NCBI GenBank assembly: GCA_963575745.1
Contig: CAUYUJ010004780.1
Coordinates: 484,812 to 548,811, forward strand
Direction: 5' to 3'
Source: Prorocentrum cordatum
Lineage: Eukaryota > Sar > Dinophyceae > Prorocentrales > Prorocentraceae
DNA: 64,000 bases
A program made the translations under genes and the position numbers. A model generated the notes under the pieces. That model searched no databases and had not been told where the DNA came from. It was given only the letters and a program-made list of their open reading frames with translations. The first letter of the stretch is position 1; each line of letters begins with the position of its first letter. Shown one piece after another: positions 41,222 through 51,775 of the stretch.

Positions 41222-42830
41222 CGGTTAGCAACTTGGACGAAACTTCTGAGTGATCGCGGCTCCCGGCATCGCTCTGGTTAAACTCTGAGGGAATCCATAT
41301 AAAGTACGGGGCGATGCCAAGGGCAAGGGCATAGGCGTTGAAGCGCCGAATCTGGACTAGGAGCTTGAAGTCCTGACCCCTCGAGCGAGCGAAAGCAAAA
41401 ACGACGGCCATGTTGTCACACAAGAAAAGCTGTCTGATGCAGGACCCGTGTCTGGTCCTGGCAAGCCTACGAATGGCCTTCACCAAGGCCCGGGCCTCCA
41501 GCACCAGAATGCCCTCGCTAAGGCCCCAGACTCCCTTCCGGACGGCTTTCCAGGCCGAGCCTCGGAGGAGCTGCCAGGGGACTTCGGGAAAATCCGCCAC
41601 GACCTCCCAGTCGTCTAACTGAGGCTCGTCTCCTAAAAGCTGGCTTCTCCACTCGCCTGACTCGTCACGGAAGAGGTGGGCAGAGGTGAGTGCGGATTCC
41701 CGAGCGGAGTGAGCACCGACACGCTTGAAACGGGAACGCTCACTGACACGACCGACACTGGCGACCTGAGACGGCTCCCAGAAACTTTGGGCCATCGCCC
41801 AGCCCGCTAGGCTGGCGTCGGTTTCTAAAACGCAGGGGTTCCACGGCAGCCACCAGTCGCGGCCCAGAAGCAAAAGGACCCCTCTAAAGGCCACGAGCTC
41901 CTCGACCACTTCGGGCCACATTGAGCCCGCGTCAAAATACTGAACCGAAATGAACTTATAGACGGTGTGGAAGATAGAAAGGGACTCGCGGGCAGCTAGA
42001 CCGCAGAAAGTGCAATGTCCGATCACTTTTTCAAGCGCCTGGCCGCTGCAACGGCCCCGGGCGAGGAGGCCAGTCAGGCCCCGCTCGAGCTTCCAAAACC
42101 GGCTCGAGGTGATCCCCGAGCGGAGGCGAGCGCCGTCAAGCTCAGTGCCGAGAGCCTCGCCAGCGCCGCCGTGGGACTCTGACTTGTGGAGCGCCAGGCC
42201 GACCGGCTCGAACAGATCGCTCCACTCGGAGACCATCCTGTCACTGAGGTCGGCATCGTCCGAAACGGCGCCAAGGTTGTCCACGTGCACGCAAGCACCT
42301 CCGACCCCGCGCGAGGCGGCTCGCAGCGCAAAAACCTCGGCCTGATCCTGAATCAAGGGCTGTTGTCTGCCGGCTGGCATCGCCCTGCACAGGCTGGGGC
42401 TACGGCGCGCCCTGTCCTCATTCGCGGCCTGGGCCAGGTACAGCGACCACGTGAATCCCATCGGAAGCACGGCGAGGCAGGGCCGCACAAGGGCGCCCGG
42501 CGGAGCGTCCGCCGGGGCGCCGGCCACCTGAATCCCATCGAGCACGTGCTTCGGGACGGCGGGAAGGCAGAAGTTGCGGCCGAGGTCCTCGCGGACGCGC
42601 ATCCGGTAGAAGCAGTCCTTCACGTCGGTGGTGGCCACGTAGACAGTGAAGGCGCCCAGAAGCCGCTGCCCCTCAACTGATGAGGGCAAGACACCCAGCG
42701 GCCACTCTATCTCGATCCGGCCGAACCCCTCGCTGCTGAGAAGATGCACACCTGGCGGCGTTCTGAAGTGGCCGTTGCTTCGCCTAGCATCGATTATCAT
42801 ACGCTGAGCCCCGTTTGGCTTAGCCACGAA
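41190..42830 (-). CDS. reverse transcriptase-RNase H, main part
   Basis: Starts right after the satellite insertion with FVAKPNGAQRMIIDARRSN. RT catalytic positions: first Asp in ATTDVKD (residue 68 of the frame from 42827) and CVHVDNL (Asp183), where the usual YxDD is HVDN. The PMGFTWSLY block lies between them. RNase H follows: D337 in LETDAS, E444 in LVLEARAL, D471 in LFLCDNMA, and a last acidic site in NQSDAGSRD. The order and spacing fit DIRS/Ngaro-type RT-RH. Downstream of about 41190 the open frame continues to 39843 only as an out-of-frame reading of the recombinase region. Confidence 0.85.
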
Positions 42831-43464
42831 CTATCCCGGTAAAGCAACCTAACAGCGATGTGTAAAAGCATAGCTGGAAGCATTGCCATGGTATTCATGT
42901 AGGAGTGCTGGTGTAGAATGTTTTTTGTTCTCGCAGTCGCATTCGGATTCGCAGTGGCAGTCGCAGTGGCAACATCAGTCCCAGTCGCAGTCGCAATGGC
43001 ATTGCCAGTAGTTGCAGTAGCAATACCTACAGGAGCAGCAGCAGCAGCAGCAGCAACAGTAGTAGTAGCAGTAAAAGTAGCAGTGACGGTAATAGTGGTA
43101 ACAGTGAAGTAGTGGTTGTAGTGGGTGCAGTGAACGAGAACTAGCGCTGGGGCAGCCGGCCGGCCTCCCCTCTTCCTCCTCCTCCTCCTCCTCCTCCTCC
43201 TCCTCCTCCTCCTCCTCCTCCCTGCTCGTCCTCGTCCTCCTCGTCTTGCTCGTCCTCCTCCTCCTCGTGCAGCCGGCCGGGGCAGGCAGCCGGGGCAGCC
43301 GGCCGCCCTCTCCTCCTCGTGGTCGTCCTCCTCCTCCTTCTCCTCCTCCTCCTGCTCGTCCTGCTTCTCCGGCTCCTCCTCTTCGTCCTCCTCCTCCTCC
43401 TCCTCCTCCTCCTCCTCCTCGTCCTCTTGCTGGTCCTTGTCCTCCTCGTCCTGCTGCACGAAGT

Positions 43465-43760
43465 GGCCAACAGTTGGCTCCGGGCATTCAAAATGTAGCC
43501 CGGGAGTGGCGTTCTGGGAAGTCGAAGAGCACGAACTGGCGTACAGGTGGCTTCGGGCATTCAAAATGTGGCCCGGGAATTAAGTTCTAGGAGGTCGAAG
43601 AGCACGAATTGGCCTACAGTTGGCTCCGGGCATTCAAAATGTCGCCCGGATACAGTTTTGGGAAAGCTAAGAGCACGAAGTGGCCTACAGTTGGCTCCAG
43701 GCATTCAAAATGTGGCCCGGGAATGGAGTTCTGGGAAGTCGAAGAGCATGTGCTGGTGCC
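43465..43760. repeat. 73-bp satellite, first array
   Basis: About four copies of the unit with GGCATTCAAAATGTGGCCCG and GAAGTGGCCTACAGTTGGCTCC, more diverged than the second array. Confidence 0.9.
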
Positions 43761-43919
43761 ACTGCTGCGAGCAGGCAGTGGAACGAGCGAGGAGGGGGTA
43801 TCAACCTTGACCGCCCGCCCCCGCCCCCTTCCCTTGACCGCGCTCCGCGGCCGGGCGCAAGCGCGGCCGGTCGGGGCAGCCGGCCGGGGCAGCCGGCCGG
43901 GGCAGCCGGCCGCCCTCCC

Positions 43920-44043
43920 CTCCTGCTCGTCCTCCTCCTCCTCCTCCTCCTGCTCGTCTTCGTGCTCCTCCTGCTCGTCCTCTTTCTCCTGCTCCTCCTC
44001 CTCCTCCTCCTCTTTCTCCTGCTCCTCCTCCTCCTCCTCCTCC

Positions 44044-44075
<32 letters not shown>

Positions 44076-44445
44076 GTCCTGCTCGTCCTCGTTCTCGTCC
44101 TCCTCGTCTTGCTCGTCCTCCTCCTCCTGGTGCTCTCTCCTCCTCCTCCTCCTCCTCCTCGTCCTCCTCCTCCTCCTCCTCCTCCTCCTCCTCCTCCTCC
44201 TCCTGGTGGTCCTCGTTCTCCTCCTCCTGGTGCTCTCCCCCCCCTCCTCCTCCTCGTCCTCCTCCTCCTCCTCCTCGTCCTCCTCCTCCTCTTCCTCCTC
44301 CTCCTGGTCGTCCTCCTCCTCCTGCTCGTCCTCCTCCTCCTCCTGCTCGTCCTTCTTCTCCTGCTCCTCCTGCTCCTCGTCCTGCTCCTGCTCGTCCTCG
44401 TCCTCCTGGTCTTGCTCGTCCTCCTCCTCGTCGTGCTCTTGCCCC
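43920..44445. repeat. long CTC/CTG microsatellite
   Basis: More than 500 bp of CTC triplets interspersed with CTGCTCGTC. It yields poly-Ser, poly-Leu and Glu/Asp-rich frames on the two strands that are not genes. Confidence 0.9.
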
Positions 44446-44449
44446 TGCT

Positions 44450-44880
44450 GAAAATGTGGCCCAGGAATGGGAGTTCTGGGAAGTCGAAGAGCACGAAGTT
44501 GCCTACAGTTGGCTACGGGCATTCAAAATGTGGCCCGGGAATGGAGTTCTGGGAACTCGAAGAGCACGAAGTGGCCTACAGTTGGCTCCGGGCATTCAAA
44601 ATGTGGCCCGGGAATGGAGTTCTGGGAACTCGAAGAGCACGAAGTGGCCTACAGTTGGCTCCGGGCATTCAAAATGTGGCCCGGGAATGGAGTTCTGGGG
44701 ACTCGAAGACCACGAAGTGGCCTACAGTTGGCTCCGGGCATTCAAAATGTGGCCCGGGAATGGAGTTCTGGGAAATCGAAGAGCACGAAGTGGCCTACAG
44801 TTGGCTCCGGGCATTCAGAATGTGGCCCGGGAATGGAGTTCCGGGAGGTCGAAGAGCACGAAGTGTGTGACTGTTGGCTT
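44450..44880. repeat. 73-bp satellite, second array
   Basis: Nearly identical units: ATTCAAAATG recurs at 44521, 44594, 44667, 44740 and, with one change, 44813, exactly 73 bp apart. The same unit is found in A1 and A2 of the left array. Confidence 0.95.
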
Positions 44881-44970
44881 AAAACGACTTCTGCGGCACC
44901 CTGTCCGGCACCCGCCCAGACCCCCCTGTGGAGTCATCTGCTGCTCTCTTTTGACACCACTAGAAACCTA

Positions 44971-45630
44971 TCAGAACAAGCTGTTAAGTAAAAACAGGCC
45001 CACCGACTCGGCGGGTCTGGCGGTCACTCCCAGAAGTCCACGTCCAGCAAGATCTCGCAAGAAGGTACGATAAGATTTAGAATTCCTCTTCAGCACTGGG
45101 TCCATGTACAACCGCGGCATGCTGTCGAAGTCCACTGTCTCCGGCTCCAACCTCATTCGCTTGTGATTCTCCTCCAAGAAAGAGCGGCACCCAGGGCTCA
45201 CGATGTCCTCAATGAAGCGGCAGTCCAGCACGCTATCGGGCAGCGAGACCTTACCGGGCTGGTAGGAGACGAGGTTCCTTGGGGCAGAGTCCGTCTCGTA
45301 TACGGACTGCCCCCGGAGCAGCTCCCTCAGGGCTGCCTCCGCCTTCGGCATCACCTCCGGAGCTGCGGCCTGTCGCCGATGAGCTTCACGGAGCAGGCGC
45401 TGCTGAAGGGCTGCATGCCTGTCCAGGGTTGTCGCGCCTGGACTCGGCGAAGCGGCCGCGCCCTTGAAGCCCGCCAGCCAGTTCAAGCTGCGGAGGGCGC
45501 GATTCACCAATTCCACCTCATGCTGCCGAGCGTGGGTCCTACGCTGAGACCTGCGTCCCCGAGCGGAGTCGCCCGGCGCCATCATCATCGGCACGGGAAG
45601 AAGGTCTCTCTCAAAATCGGACGGCGGCAA
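44971..45630 (-). CDS. reverse transcriptase N-terminal part
   Basis: A 219-codon frame. A basic/Glu-rich leader is followed by MPRLYMDPVLKRNSKSYRTF and GRGLLGVTARPAESVGLF, the conserved block that in this RT family sits just before the first palm motif. The last few codons are read from the inserted satellite. The true continuation is at 42830 on the other side of the insertion. The start is probably upstream near 45690, where this frame follows the gag stop. Confidence 0.75.
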   Translation of the reverse strand: MPPSDFERDLLPVPMMMAPGDSARGRRSQRRTHARQHEVELVNRALRSLNWLAGFKGAAASPSPGATTLDRHAALQQRLLREAHRRQAAAPEVMPKAEAALRELLRGQSVYETDSAPRNLVSYQPGKVSLPDSVLDCRFIEDIVSPGCRSFLEENHKRMRLEPETVDFDSMPRLYMDPVLKRNSKSYRTFLRDLAGRGLLGVTARPAESVGLFLLNSLF

Positions 45631-45696
45631 CGGCGAGGCGCGGGCCAGGTTGTGGTAGCAGCCAGGGGGGGCCCACTCCCCCGGCTGTGCCTTCTG

Positions 45697-47274
45697 TCAT
45701 GACTGGACCGGCGGGGGGAGCCCTGGGGTGCGACCTCCGCGACCACGACCGCCGCGACCTCGCCCCTTGTCCCCACCGCCGGCCCCTGTGGTGGCACCGT
45801 CAGCGCCATGGTGGGCTGCCACGCGAGCATCCACCGCCTCGGCCTTCTTCATAGACTGCTCGACCTCCCAGTCCTCCTTGGCGCGGCGGGAGACGTGGCT
45901 CCTCAGCGAGGGCGCCATCAACTCGTCAGCCTCGCCCAGAGGAGCCAAGTACTTGGCGTTGGCGAACGAGGGGGCACCCGCGCGCTTGTAGGCGTCAACG
46001 ATCGCGTTGAGCCGGCGCACGATCACCTCCAGGCAGGCAAGCCCCCCCAGGTTGACCTGGTCGAAGCACCCGGCCTCCTCGAGCGCCTCCACCAGCGGCC
46101 GAAGCTCATGTGCGACGCGGTCGGTGGGGGCGATGTTCTTGTCGCGCAAGAACTTCTCGAGCCACGCCCGAGGGGTGCCTGCCGTGCGGTACATCATCTT
46201 GCAGGTGCGCAAGCACGTCAGGCCCCCCTCCAAACGCTGGTGGCCCCAGTCGTAGCTCAACGACTCGTTCGCGGCCTTCCTGAACTCCTTGTATCACTCG
46301 CCCTGGTCGCCCCACTCGACCCAGAGAGCGCGGGTGTCGTCGCTAGCGGCGTCAGCCAAAGCGACAGCCGACGGAGCACCATCTGGGACGGGAGCGCCCT
46401 CCGCGCCACTGGCGGCGGCGTCATCCAGGGCGCCGTCAGGCGGGGGGGAGCCGGGCGCCGCCACAGGAGCTGCCACCTCCAGCAGGCGACTCAGCTCGGC
46501 AACACGGCGCGACCTCCAGCCCGCCACGCCGCCTCGCGGCATCAGCTCCAGACGAAGCGCCCTGCCCCGTCGAAGCCAGAGGGCGTCCACTCCAGCGCCA
46601 ATGAGCGTCTCGCTCGACGGGTCAACGATCGCACCGATGTCCAGGTCGGCCACGGGCTCGGCCAGCGCCCAGACATGCCCTTCAGGAGGGGGCGTGGGCG
46701 AGCCCGTGGCAGCATCAGCCAGAGCGCCGCCCACTCCGCCGTCGGCAACCGGCAACGCCTGCTTCCCGCGGAGGCGATGCGAGGGCCGCGTCGGCGCGGC
46801 CCACGGGAAGACGTCCCCGCCATCCAGCAGCCTACCCGAGGCGAGCTCCATCTGGGCAGGCCCATCGGCGGCAGCCTGCCCGCGGGCCTCCATCGCCAGC
46901 CGGCATTCGTCGGCCAACTCCACGAGCCTGGCGAGGGGCGGCCGTTCGCGGAAGCTGTAGAGCTTCCGACCGTCAGCAGGCGGGGCCCCCCCGCCGGCGA
47001 TGCGATCACCACCCGAGGGCCCATCTGCGGGTGAAGCCCCCGAGAGCAGCTCCTCCCACAGGTCGCCATCTGGCGAGAGGACCCAGTAGAGGTGCGGGCC
47101 CACCAGCTCGCCATCCTCGACTCGCCGCGAGGGCCAAACCACGACGCGCTCGTGGTCCATGACGTCGCCGTCGTAGCTCACCCGCGCGCGAGCGCCACTG
47201 GGAAGATCAGCGCACCACTCCTCCCCCGCGGGCAACGGGGGCAGGGCCGCCCGGCGTCCGCGCCGGCGCGACAT
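45697..47274 (-). CDS. gag-like ORF with one premature TGA
   Basis: The ATG at 47272-47274 opens a frame of 326 codons that ends in TGA at 46294-46296 (context GGCGAG-TGA-TAC). The same frame then continues without break for about 200 codons to the stop at 45697, so the TGA is a nonsense mutation, probably in a Trp codon. Segments: MDHERVVVWPSRRVEDGELV and YWVLSPDGDLWEELL near the N-terminus, an acidic Ala-rich middle, and a helical C-terminal half (LRTCKMMYRTAGTPRAWLEK; FLRDKNIAPTDRVAHELRPL) ending in a Gly/Arg-rich RGRGGRGRGGRTPG tail that could bind nucleic acid. There is no CCHC knuckle. Position before the RT suggests the gag role; that is inference. Confidence 0.65.
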
Positions 47275-47740
47275 TGTGCCTAGGCCACTGGCGGCGCCGG
47301 CAGCAGTTGAAGCACCTATCCGCCAACGAGATCCACACCGGCGAGAGGAGGCTCACCAGCAGATGCAGGGCCAGCGCCTCGGCTCTCAGCCCGTCGCCAA
47401 CCTCGGGGCAGACACGGCCGTCGCCCCCCGGCGGCGGAGGAGGCGGCGGCGACGCGGCCGCCCGCTCCGAGAACGCACGAGCCGCGGCCTCGGCGCGCAG
47501 CGCCGCCGACGAAGCCTCGATGCAAGCGCCGGCGACCCCGTCGAGCCACAAGGGAGTCTCGCTCGGCGGCTCGGGCACGGGCTGTGGTGGACTCGCCCGC
47601 CAGCCAAGACCAGCGATCAGCGCCGCGCACAAGGCCGGCAGCGCCGCGGGCACGCCAGAGGTGAGCATGCGGCGCGCCGCCCGTCCTGAAGCCGAAGACA
47701 GGCTATGGAGGGGAGAGCGGGGACAAGTGAGAGAAAGCAT
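47207..47740 (-). CDS. small membrane-protein ORF at the retrotransposon 5' end
   Basis: A 177-codon frame whose first ATG (47738-47740) lies inside terminal repeat A1; a second in-frame ATG at 47668 lies just outside. Hydrophobic segments: AALPALCAALIAGLGW near the N-terminus and LALHLLVSLLSPVWISLADR near residue 140, followed by a short Cys/Arg motif (CFNCCRRR). It overlaps the gag start by about 65 bp in another frame. DIRS elements are not generally described with such an ORF, so function is unknown. It may be chance, though the two helices and the placement argue otherwise. Confidence 0.4.
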   Translation of the reverse strand: MLSLTCPRSPLHSLSSASGRAARRMLTSGVPAALPALCAALIAGLGWRASPPQPVPEPPSETPLWLDGVAGACIEASSAALRAEAAARAFSERAAASPPPPPPPGGDGRVCPEVGDGLRAEALALHLLVSLLSPVWISLADRCFNCCRRRQWPRHNVAPARTPGGPAPVARGGGVVR

Positions 47741-47829
47741 CCCGATGTTTAAACTTCCTTGGATCGTTTAGCAGGTACTGACATCACCGAATTCAAAAAG
47801 CCCAAGCTCAAACCGTTCAAGAACATATA
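47691..47829 (-). repeat. split direct repeat A1 of the retrotransposon
   Basis: 139 bp at the 5' end of the element, matching A2 (38558-38696) at 137 positions. Confidence 0.93.
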
Positions 47830-48410
47830 AAGCCTTTTCTTGACTTGCCCCCGCCGCGAGATGACGTCGACGGCCCGCCTTGGCCGCCTGGTCGGCCTGG
47901 AAATTCTCACGGCGAAGAAACATTCCATCGGGCGGCACGTCTTCATCTTCCAGAGAAAGCGTGAGTCTGGACTTCCTGCACTGACAGAATCTTATCCCGC
48001 ATAAGGAAAGCAAACATGACGGGGTCCAACGTAGGCCCGCTGCTAACTCGCCTGCTCACCCAGGATCTCTGAGCCTGCATGCGCACGTTTTGACAGTCAT
48101 AGCACACATTGCACGGGCCCCATAATTATCCCAAATGCCCGTAGGCCGAGAACTCACAAGCCTGAGGGGTCTGGCTCATCCGCCCATAAACGGCCCCGAA
48201 TACTGTCCCCAGGAGCTTGCGGCTGAAATCGCAAATGAGAAACCCCCAGCCAGCCCTGCGCATTTCTGGAAGCACACGTCGAAAGCAGCTGCCGTCCAGG
48301 AACAGCTCCCCTTCGATCCTCTACTCCTCCTCCTCCTGGCGCATCACCTCCTTCTCCTACTGCCAGCGCACCTTGCATGAAGCGTCGGGCCTGGGCCAGC
48401 AATCGCTAGG
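47830..48410. other. flank of the retrotransposon
   Basis: Single-copy DNA without a supportable gene. A short CTC stretch lies at 48320-48360. Confidence 0.4.
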
Positions 48411-48452
48411 TGTGTGAGTGTGTGCGTGTGTGTGTGGGTGTGGGGGGGGGGG
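48411..48452. repeat. (TG)n microsatellite with G-run
   Basis: TGTG/TGCG dinucleotide run ending in a G homopolymer. Confidence 0.9.
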
Positions 48453-50094
48453 CAGAGCAGGGGGATTTCTGGCAACATCGACAATACCTGCGGACGCACC
48501 AGCGCGGGCGGCGCACTGGGCCACGCGGGGATCCAATCACTTTCTGGGCCACTTTCTGGACAGCCACCCATCGAGATCATGTCGGGAAGGGTGGGCGCAC
48601 CGCTTGTTTGAAACTGCCAACGTGCCAAAAATCGATGCACCCTTGCACCCCACGCAAACACAAAGAGAAGAGTCATCTCTGCACTGGAAGCTCAACAACT
48701 TGCGCCCTGTCGCCGGCAATGGCATTGAGGCTGTGGAATTTTGCACGCGCACCCCTCGTTCGGGGCTTTGGGTGACTCACTGGACACGATGGCGAACGAA
48801 ATCGATCGCTGAATTATGACGCAAGCGCTGCAGCGCCATCGTGACCTGCAAAACTCTCAATCGTGCTACTCCTTATCCCCATGGGCCCTGGGCCGGGGGG
48901 CGGGGGCTCTAGGCGCCGATGGGGCAACCGCTGAGGTCTAGGGCGGGCCACGGGGGCAAGAGACGGGCAGCTAGGACACAGAAGGCCCCATGCACTCGCG
49001 CCTGCCAGTTCCTCTCGCGCAGCTCCGCCGCAGAGCCTTCAGGGCGAGCCGGCCGACCAGACTTCGCAGCTCGATCTGCTGCGTCATTGATCCCCGTGAA
49101 TTCGCGCAGCTCCTCTGCAAGATGGGAATCCCCCGGGGCGCGCGCCTTGACACTTCTCGAGGTCCTGTCAACGAGGCGAAGCGATCGGGATCATGGCCTC
49201 CGAGCGCATTCACGCGCGGGGGAACTTCTTGGCCCTGCGGGCCCAGCAATTCCGAGGGCCCTCTCAAAAGGCCCACGCAATTTAAAGACGACAGAGCGAA
49301 AGCCCGCATTCCACTGCCTGCGGCGACTGGGGGGGGAAGCCCGCGCTGGGCCCCGCGCCGAAACTTGCGCCGGCCTCCGAATTCTAAAGAACCGCATCCC
49401 CAAGGCGCCCTCTCAAGCCCGCGAACGACGAGCCCGCTGCCGGGCCCGCGTACGAGCGCGTCTCCTCGACCCAACCCGCCCCAAATAGGGAACTCCAGGG
49501 CCACGCATCGAAGCCCCTTGCCCGTCGGGTCTTGGTCGAAGGCGGGCGTCTCCAGGATGGGGAGAGATGCCCGCTGCCCGCGGGGAACAAGCCTGCCCGG
49601 CGCCCCCTCGATCGACATCTTCAGTAGACCTGATCGGACAATCGTCGCCCAGATCGGAACGCCGCGCGCCAGAGGGGCGCGCGCCCCGCACTTCGGACCT
49701 CCGCGCCGACTGCGGGAACGCGATGGCATCGGGCGCAAGACGACGCGATGCGCCGGCGGCCCCTTGGGCGACGGGGAAAAAAGTCAAATGAAGGACGCGC
49801 GGCGTCCACGGCGGGAAAGGCTTCAAGCGCCCGCTGCGCGTCGCGCAGCGGTCGCGCCCCCCCCCCCCGGGCCCGCCCTGCCCCGCCCCCCGCAGCGGCG
49901 GCGGCATATTTCTCCTGCGCGGGCCTGTCTGCGCCGACGGGCACCTGCGCCGCCGCGAGAAGACAAACAGAAATCAAGCGAAATTGCGCCCCAAATCTTC
50001 CCAGCCAAACGCCCGCAACATATGTGAGATCACATGCTGCTCGAACGCGTCGCCTTCCGAGGGCGGGTATCCACGCCCTCGCGACATCTACGTT

Positions 50095-50129
<35 letters not shown>

Positions 50130-51280
50130 GTATAACGCCGAGAAGACCTGGCGGCGCCATATAGGCGCGCCCGCTAGGGCGCGCGCATGACGCGCGAGGG
50201 CGCGCCCCCCGCCCGGCAAACGCGCAATGGCACGAGGATACAGCGCTCGCGCGGCGCCCCTGCGCGAGCCCAACTTCGCTGAGTTCTCGTTGGGCGAATG
50301 TTTCCGACGGGCATTCACGGGCCGGAAAACGACCCCCGTCGGCCCCTCGCCGCCGCCGCGCACGACGCGCCAGGTTCGAAGTGGCCGGCGACAGGCGCCG
50401 CGCCCAGGTTTAAATTGGTCTCTGACTCCAAGTGCTTTCGGGCGCGCGTCTTGCGCGAGGCGAGCCGCTGCGCCGGAATTCGCGCGTCTGCGCGACGCAG
50501 CGCGCGGCATTCCCGCAGCTTCGCTTTCAATCTATGGAGGTCAAGGGCGCGCTTCCTCTGAGCGCCCCCTCGTCGGCTGCAATCGGCCGGGGCCGGCGCG
50601 AGCAACGGCGCCTGCCGTGCCTCCCCGAGAACGTCTGCGGGCGCCCATGCGCCCGCTGCGCGCATCCAAATCCAGCTTTTTCATCGGCCACCAGAAGTAG
50701 AGCGCACGCGCGAACCGCGATGCAGTAGCAAATGGCGAACTGCCGCGCTGGGGTCGGCTCGCTATCGAAGCACCCAGGCATCGTCAGAATTTCTTCCGCG
50801 TTCTCAGGGGCCGCCACCAAGGTGGCGGCAAAGAGAAACTGCGACGGCCCACGGGGCCTTCGCCGCGGGCGCGGCAGAGAGGACACGCGAAAGCTTCGCC
50901 GCCCCACTGCCGCAAACCAAATGCCTCCAGCAAGTGCGCGGCGCCCTGTTCCACGTGCATCCGATAGAAAACAACGCTTCGGCTATTCGCCGCTCAGGAA
51001 GACCCCTGGCCCCCGAGAACACAATGGCTCAATCTGCCCCCCGACTTTCGGCCCCCCCCCAACGCGAAGGCGCAAACTCGCAAGGAAGAGCGCCCCGCGT
51101 GTCATTCGCAATCTCTCGCGCCCCCTCCGACTTACTGCGCGCTGCGAGCGCGTGTTTGGATCGAAGGGCTCGGCCGCCATTCGACGCGGGAAAATAGCGC
51201 CAGCGCGCCCTCGTCGGGGAAAGGCGCGCGGGGATTTTCATCGTGAGTCTTTGGGGGCTCCTGCGATGGGGGGCCCTGCA
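48453..51280. other. GC-rich DNA, no gene supported
   Basis: Very GC-rich with long overlapping open frames in several phases on both strands (for example 48990-50027 + and 48971-49738 -), rich in Arg, Pro and Ala and without motifs. This is the expected result of GC-rich non-coding DNA. A (TC)n microsatellite occupies 50098-50126. Confidence 0.5.
50098..50126. repeat. (TC)n microsatellite
   Basis: About 14 uninterrupted TC dinucleotides. Confidence 0.95.
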
Positions 51281-51289
51281 TGTTCATAT

Positions 51290-51775
51290 GGCGGTCCCGA
51301 TGGAGATTCCAATGGAAATACCTACAGGGGGCCCTGAAGGAATTCCTAGCCCATGGGGATTCTCATGGGGATTCCCACGGGGACCCCCGACGACGCTCCA
51401 CTAAGGGTTCCCGTGGAAATTCTTGCGCGCCCCCTGCGGGGATCCCCGTGGGAATTTTAATAGGCGTGTCCATGGGGATTCACGCGAGGATTCCAATGGG
51501 GATTCGCATGAGGATCCCTATGGGGATTTATCTGGGAATTCCGACGGGGACCCCCGTGGTGATCCAAGACATTCCGACGACGATTCCGATGGAGATCCCC
51601 ATTGAAATGTGAACGTGGTTTTTTCTGGGGATTCCGGGTGAGATTCCCGCGGAGATTACCGAAAGGAATATTGCGGGGCCCCCTGCGGGGGCTCCAAGGG
51701 GGATCCGTGTGGAAATCCTCATGGAGATGCGCATGGGGGCGCCCATGGGGGCCCCTATGGGAATTTGAACTAGGG
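51290..51775. repeat. degenerate ATGGGGATTCC minisatellite
   Basis: Over about 480 bp the motif ATGGGGATTC recurs at a spacing of about 18 bp or multiples (GGGGATTCCCACGGGGACC, GGGATTCGCATGAGGATCC and so on). Translated forward it gives a MGIPMGIxMRIP pattern; translated backward an NPHGDPH pattern. The regular spacing shows tandem origin. Confidence 0.85.

Larger units (their letters stand above)
42831..44991. repeat. 2.16-kb satellite block inserted in the reverse transcriptase
   Basis: Interrupts the RT frame between ESVGLF (right side) and FVAKPNGA (left side). In window order it contains a degenerate GCAGTN repeat (42925-43110), GAG/CTC microsatellites (43170-43460), 73-bp repeats (43465-43760), a GCCGGCCGGGGCA-rich patch (43860-43910), a long CTC/CTG tract (43920-44445) and a clean 73-bp array (44450-44880). 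An AG precedes FVAKP, but no GT, GC or GA donor sits at the other border, so it does not look like a normal intron. The two ends carry a short inverted match (TAACAGC). Confidence 0.8.
38441..47829 (-). mobile_element. DIRS-order (PAT/Ngaro-type) tyrosine-recombinase retrotransposon
   Basis: About 9.39 kb in minus orientation. Read 5' to 3': repeat A1 (47829-47691), a small membrane ORF, a gag-like ORF, reverse transcriptase-RNase H, tyrosine recombinase, a methyltransferase-like domain, then repeats B1 (38795-38696), A2 (38696-38558) and B2 (38540-38441). The A1-ORFs-B1-A2-B2 arrangement is the split direct repeat structure of PAT/Ngaro elements, which use a tyrosine recombinase instead of an integrase. 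A copies match at 137 of 139 bp and B copies at almost every base, so insertion is fairly recent. Lesions: TGA in gag, satellite insertion in RT, TAG and a one-base shift in the recombinase. Confidence 0.9.

Noticed and set aside
43609-44870. Long Ser-, Leu- or Glu-rich frames around 43.6-44.9 kb
   Set aside because: Products of the CTC/CTG microsatellite and the 73-bp satellite.
44450-44880. CRISPR array
   Set aside because: The 73-bp units are contiguous with no distinct spacers, in a eukaryotic context.
42831-44991. Spliceosomal intron in the reverse transcriptase
   Set aside because: An AG precedes the downstream coding block, but no GT, GC or GA donor exists where the upstream block ends, and the content is satellite. 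Kept as an insertion instead.
48971-50027. 250-345-codon frames on both strands in GC-rich DNA
   Set aside because: Overlapping frames in opposite orientation with Arg/Pro/Ala bias and no conserved motif.
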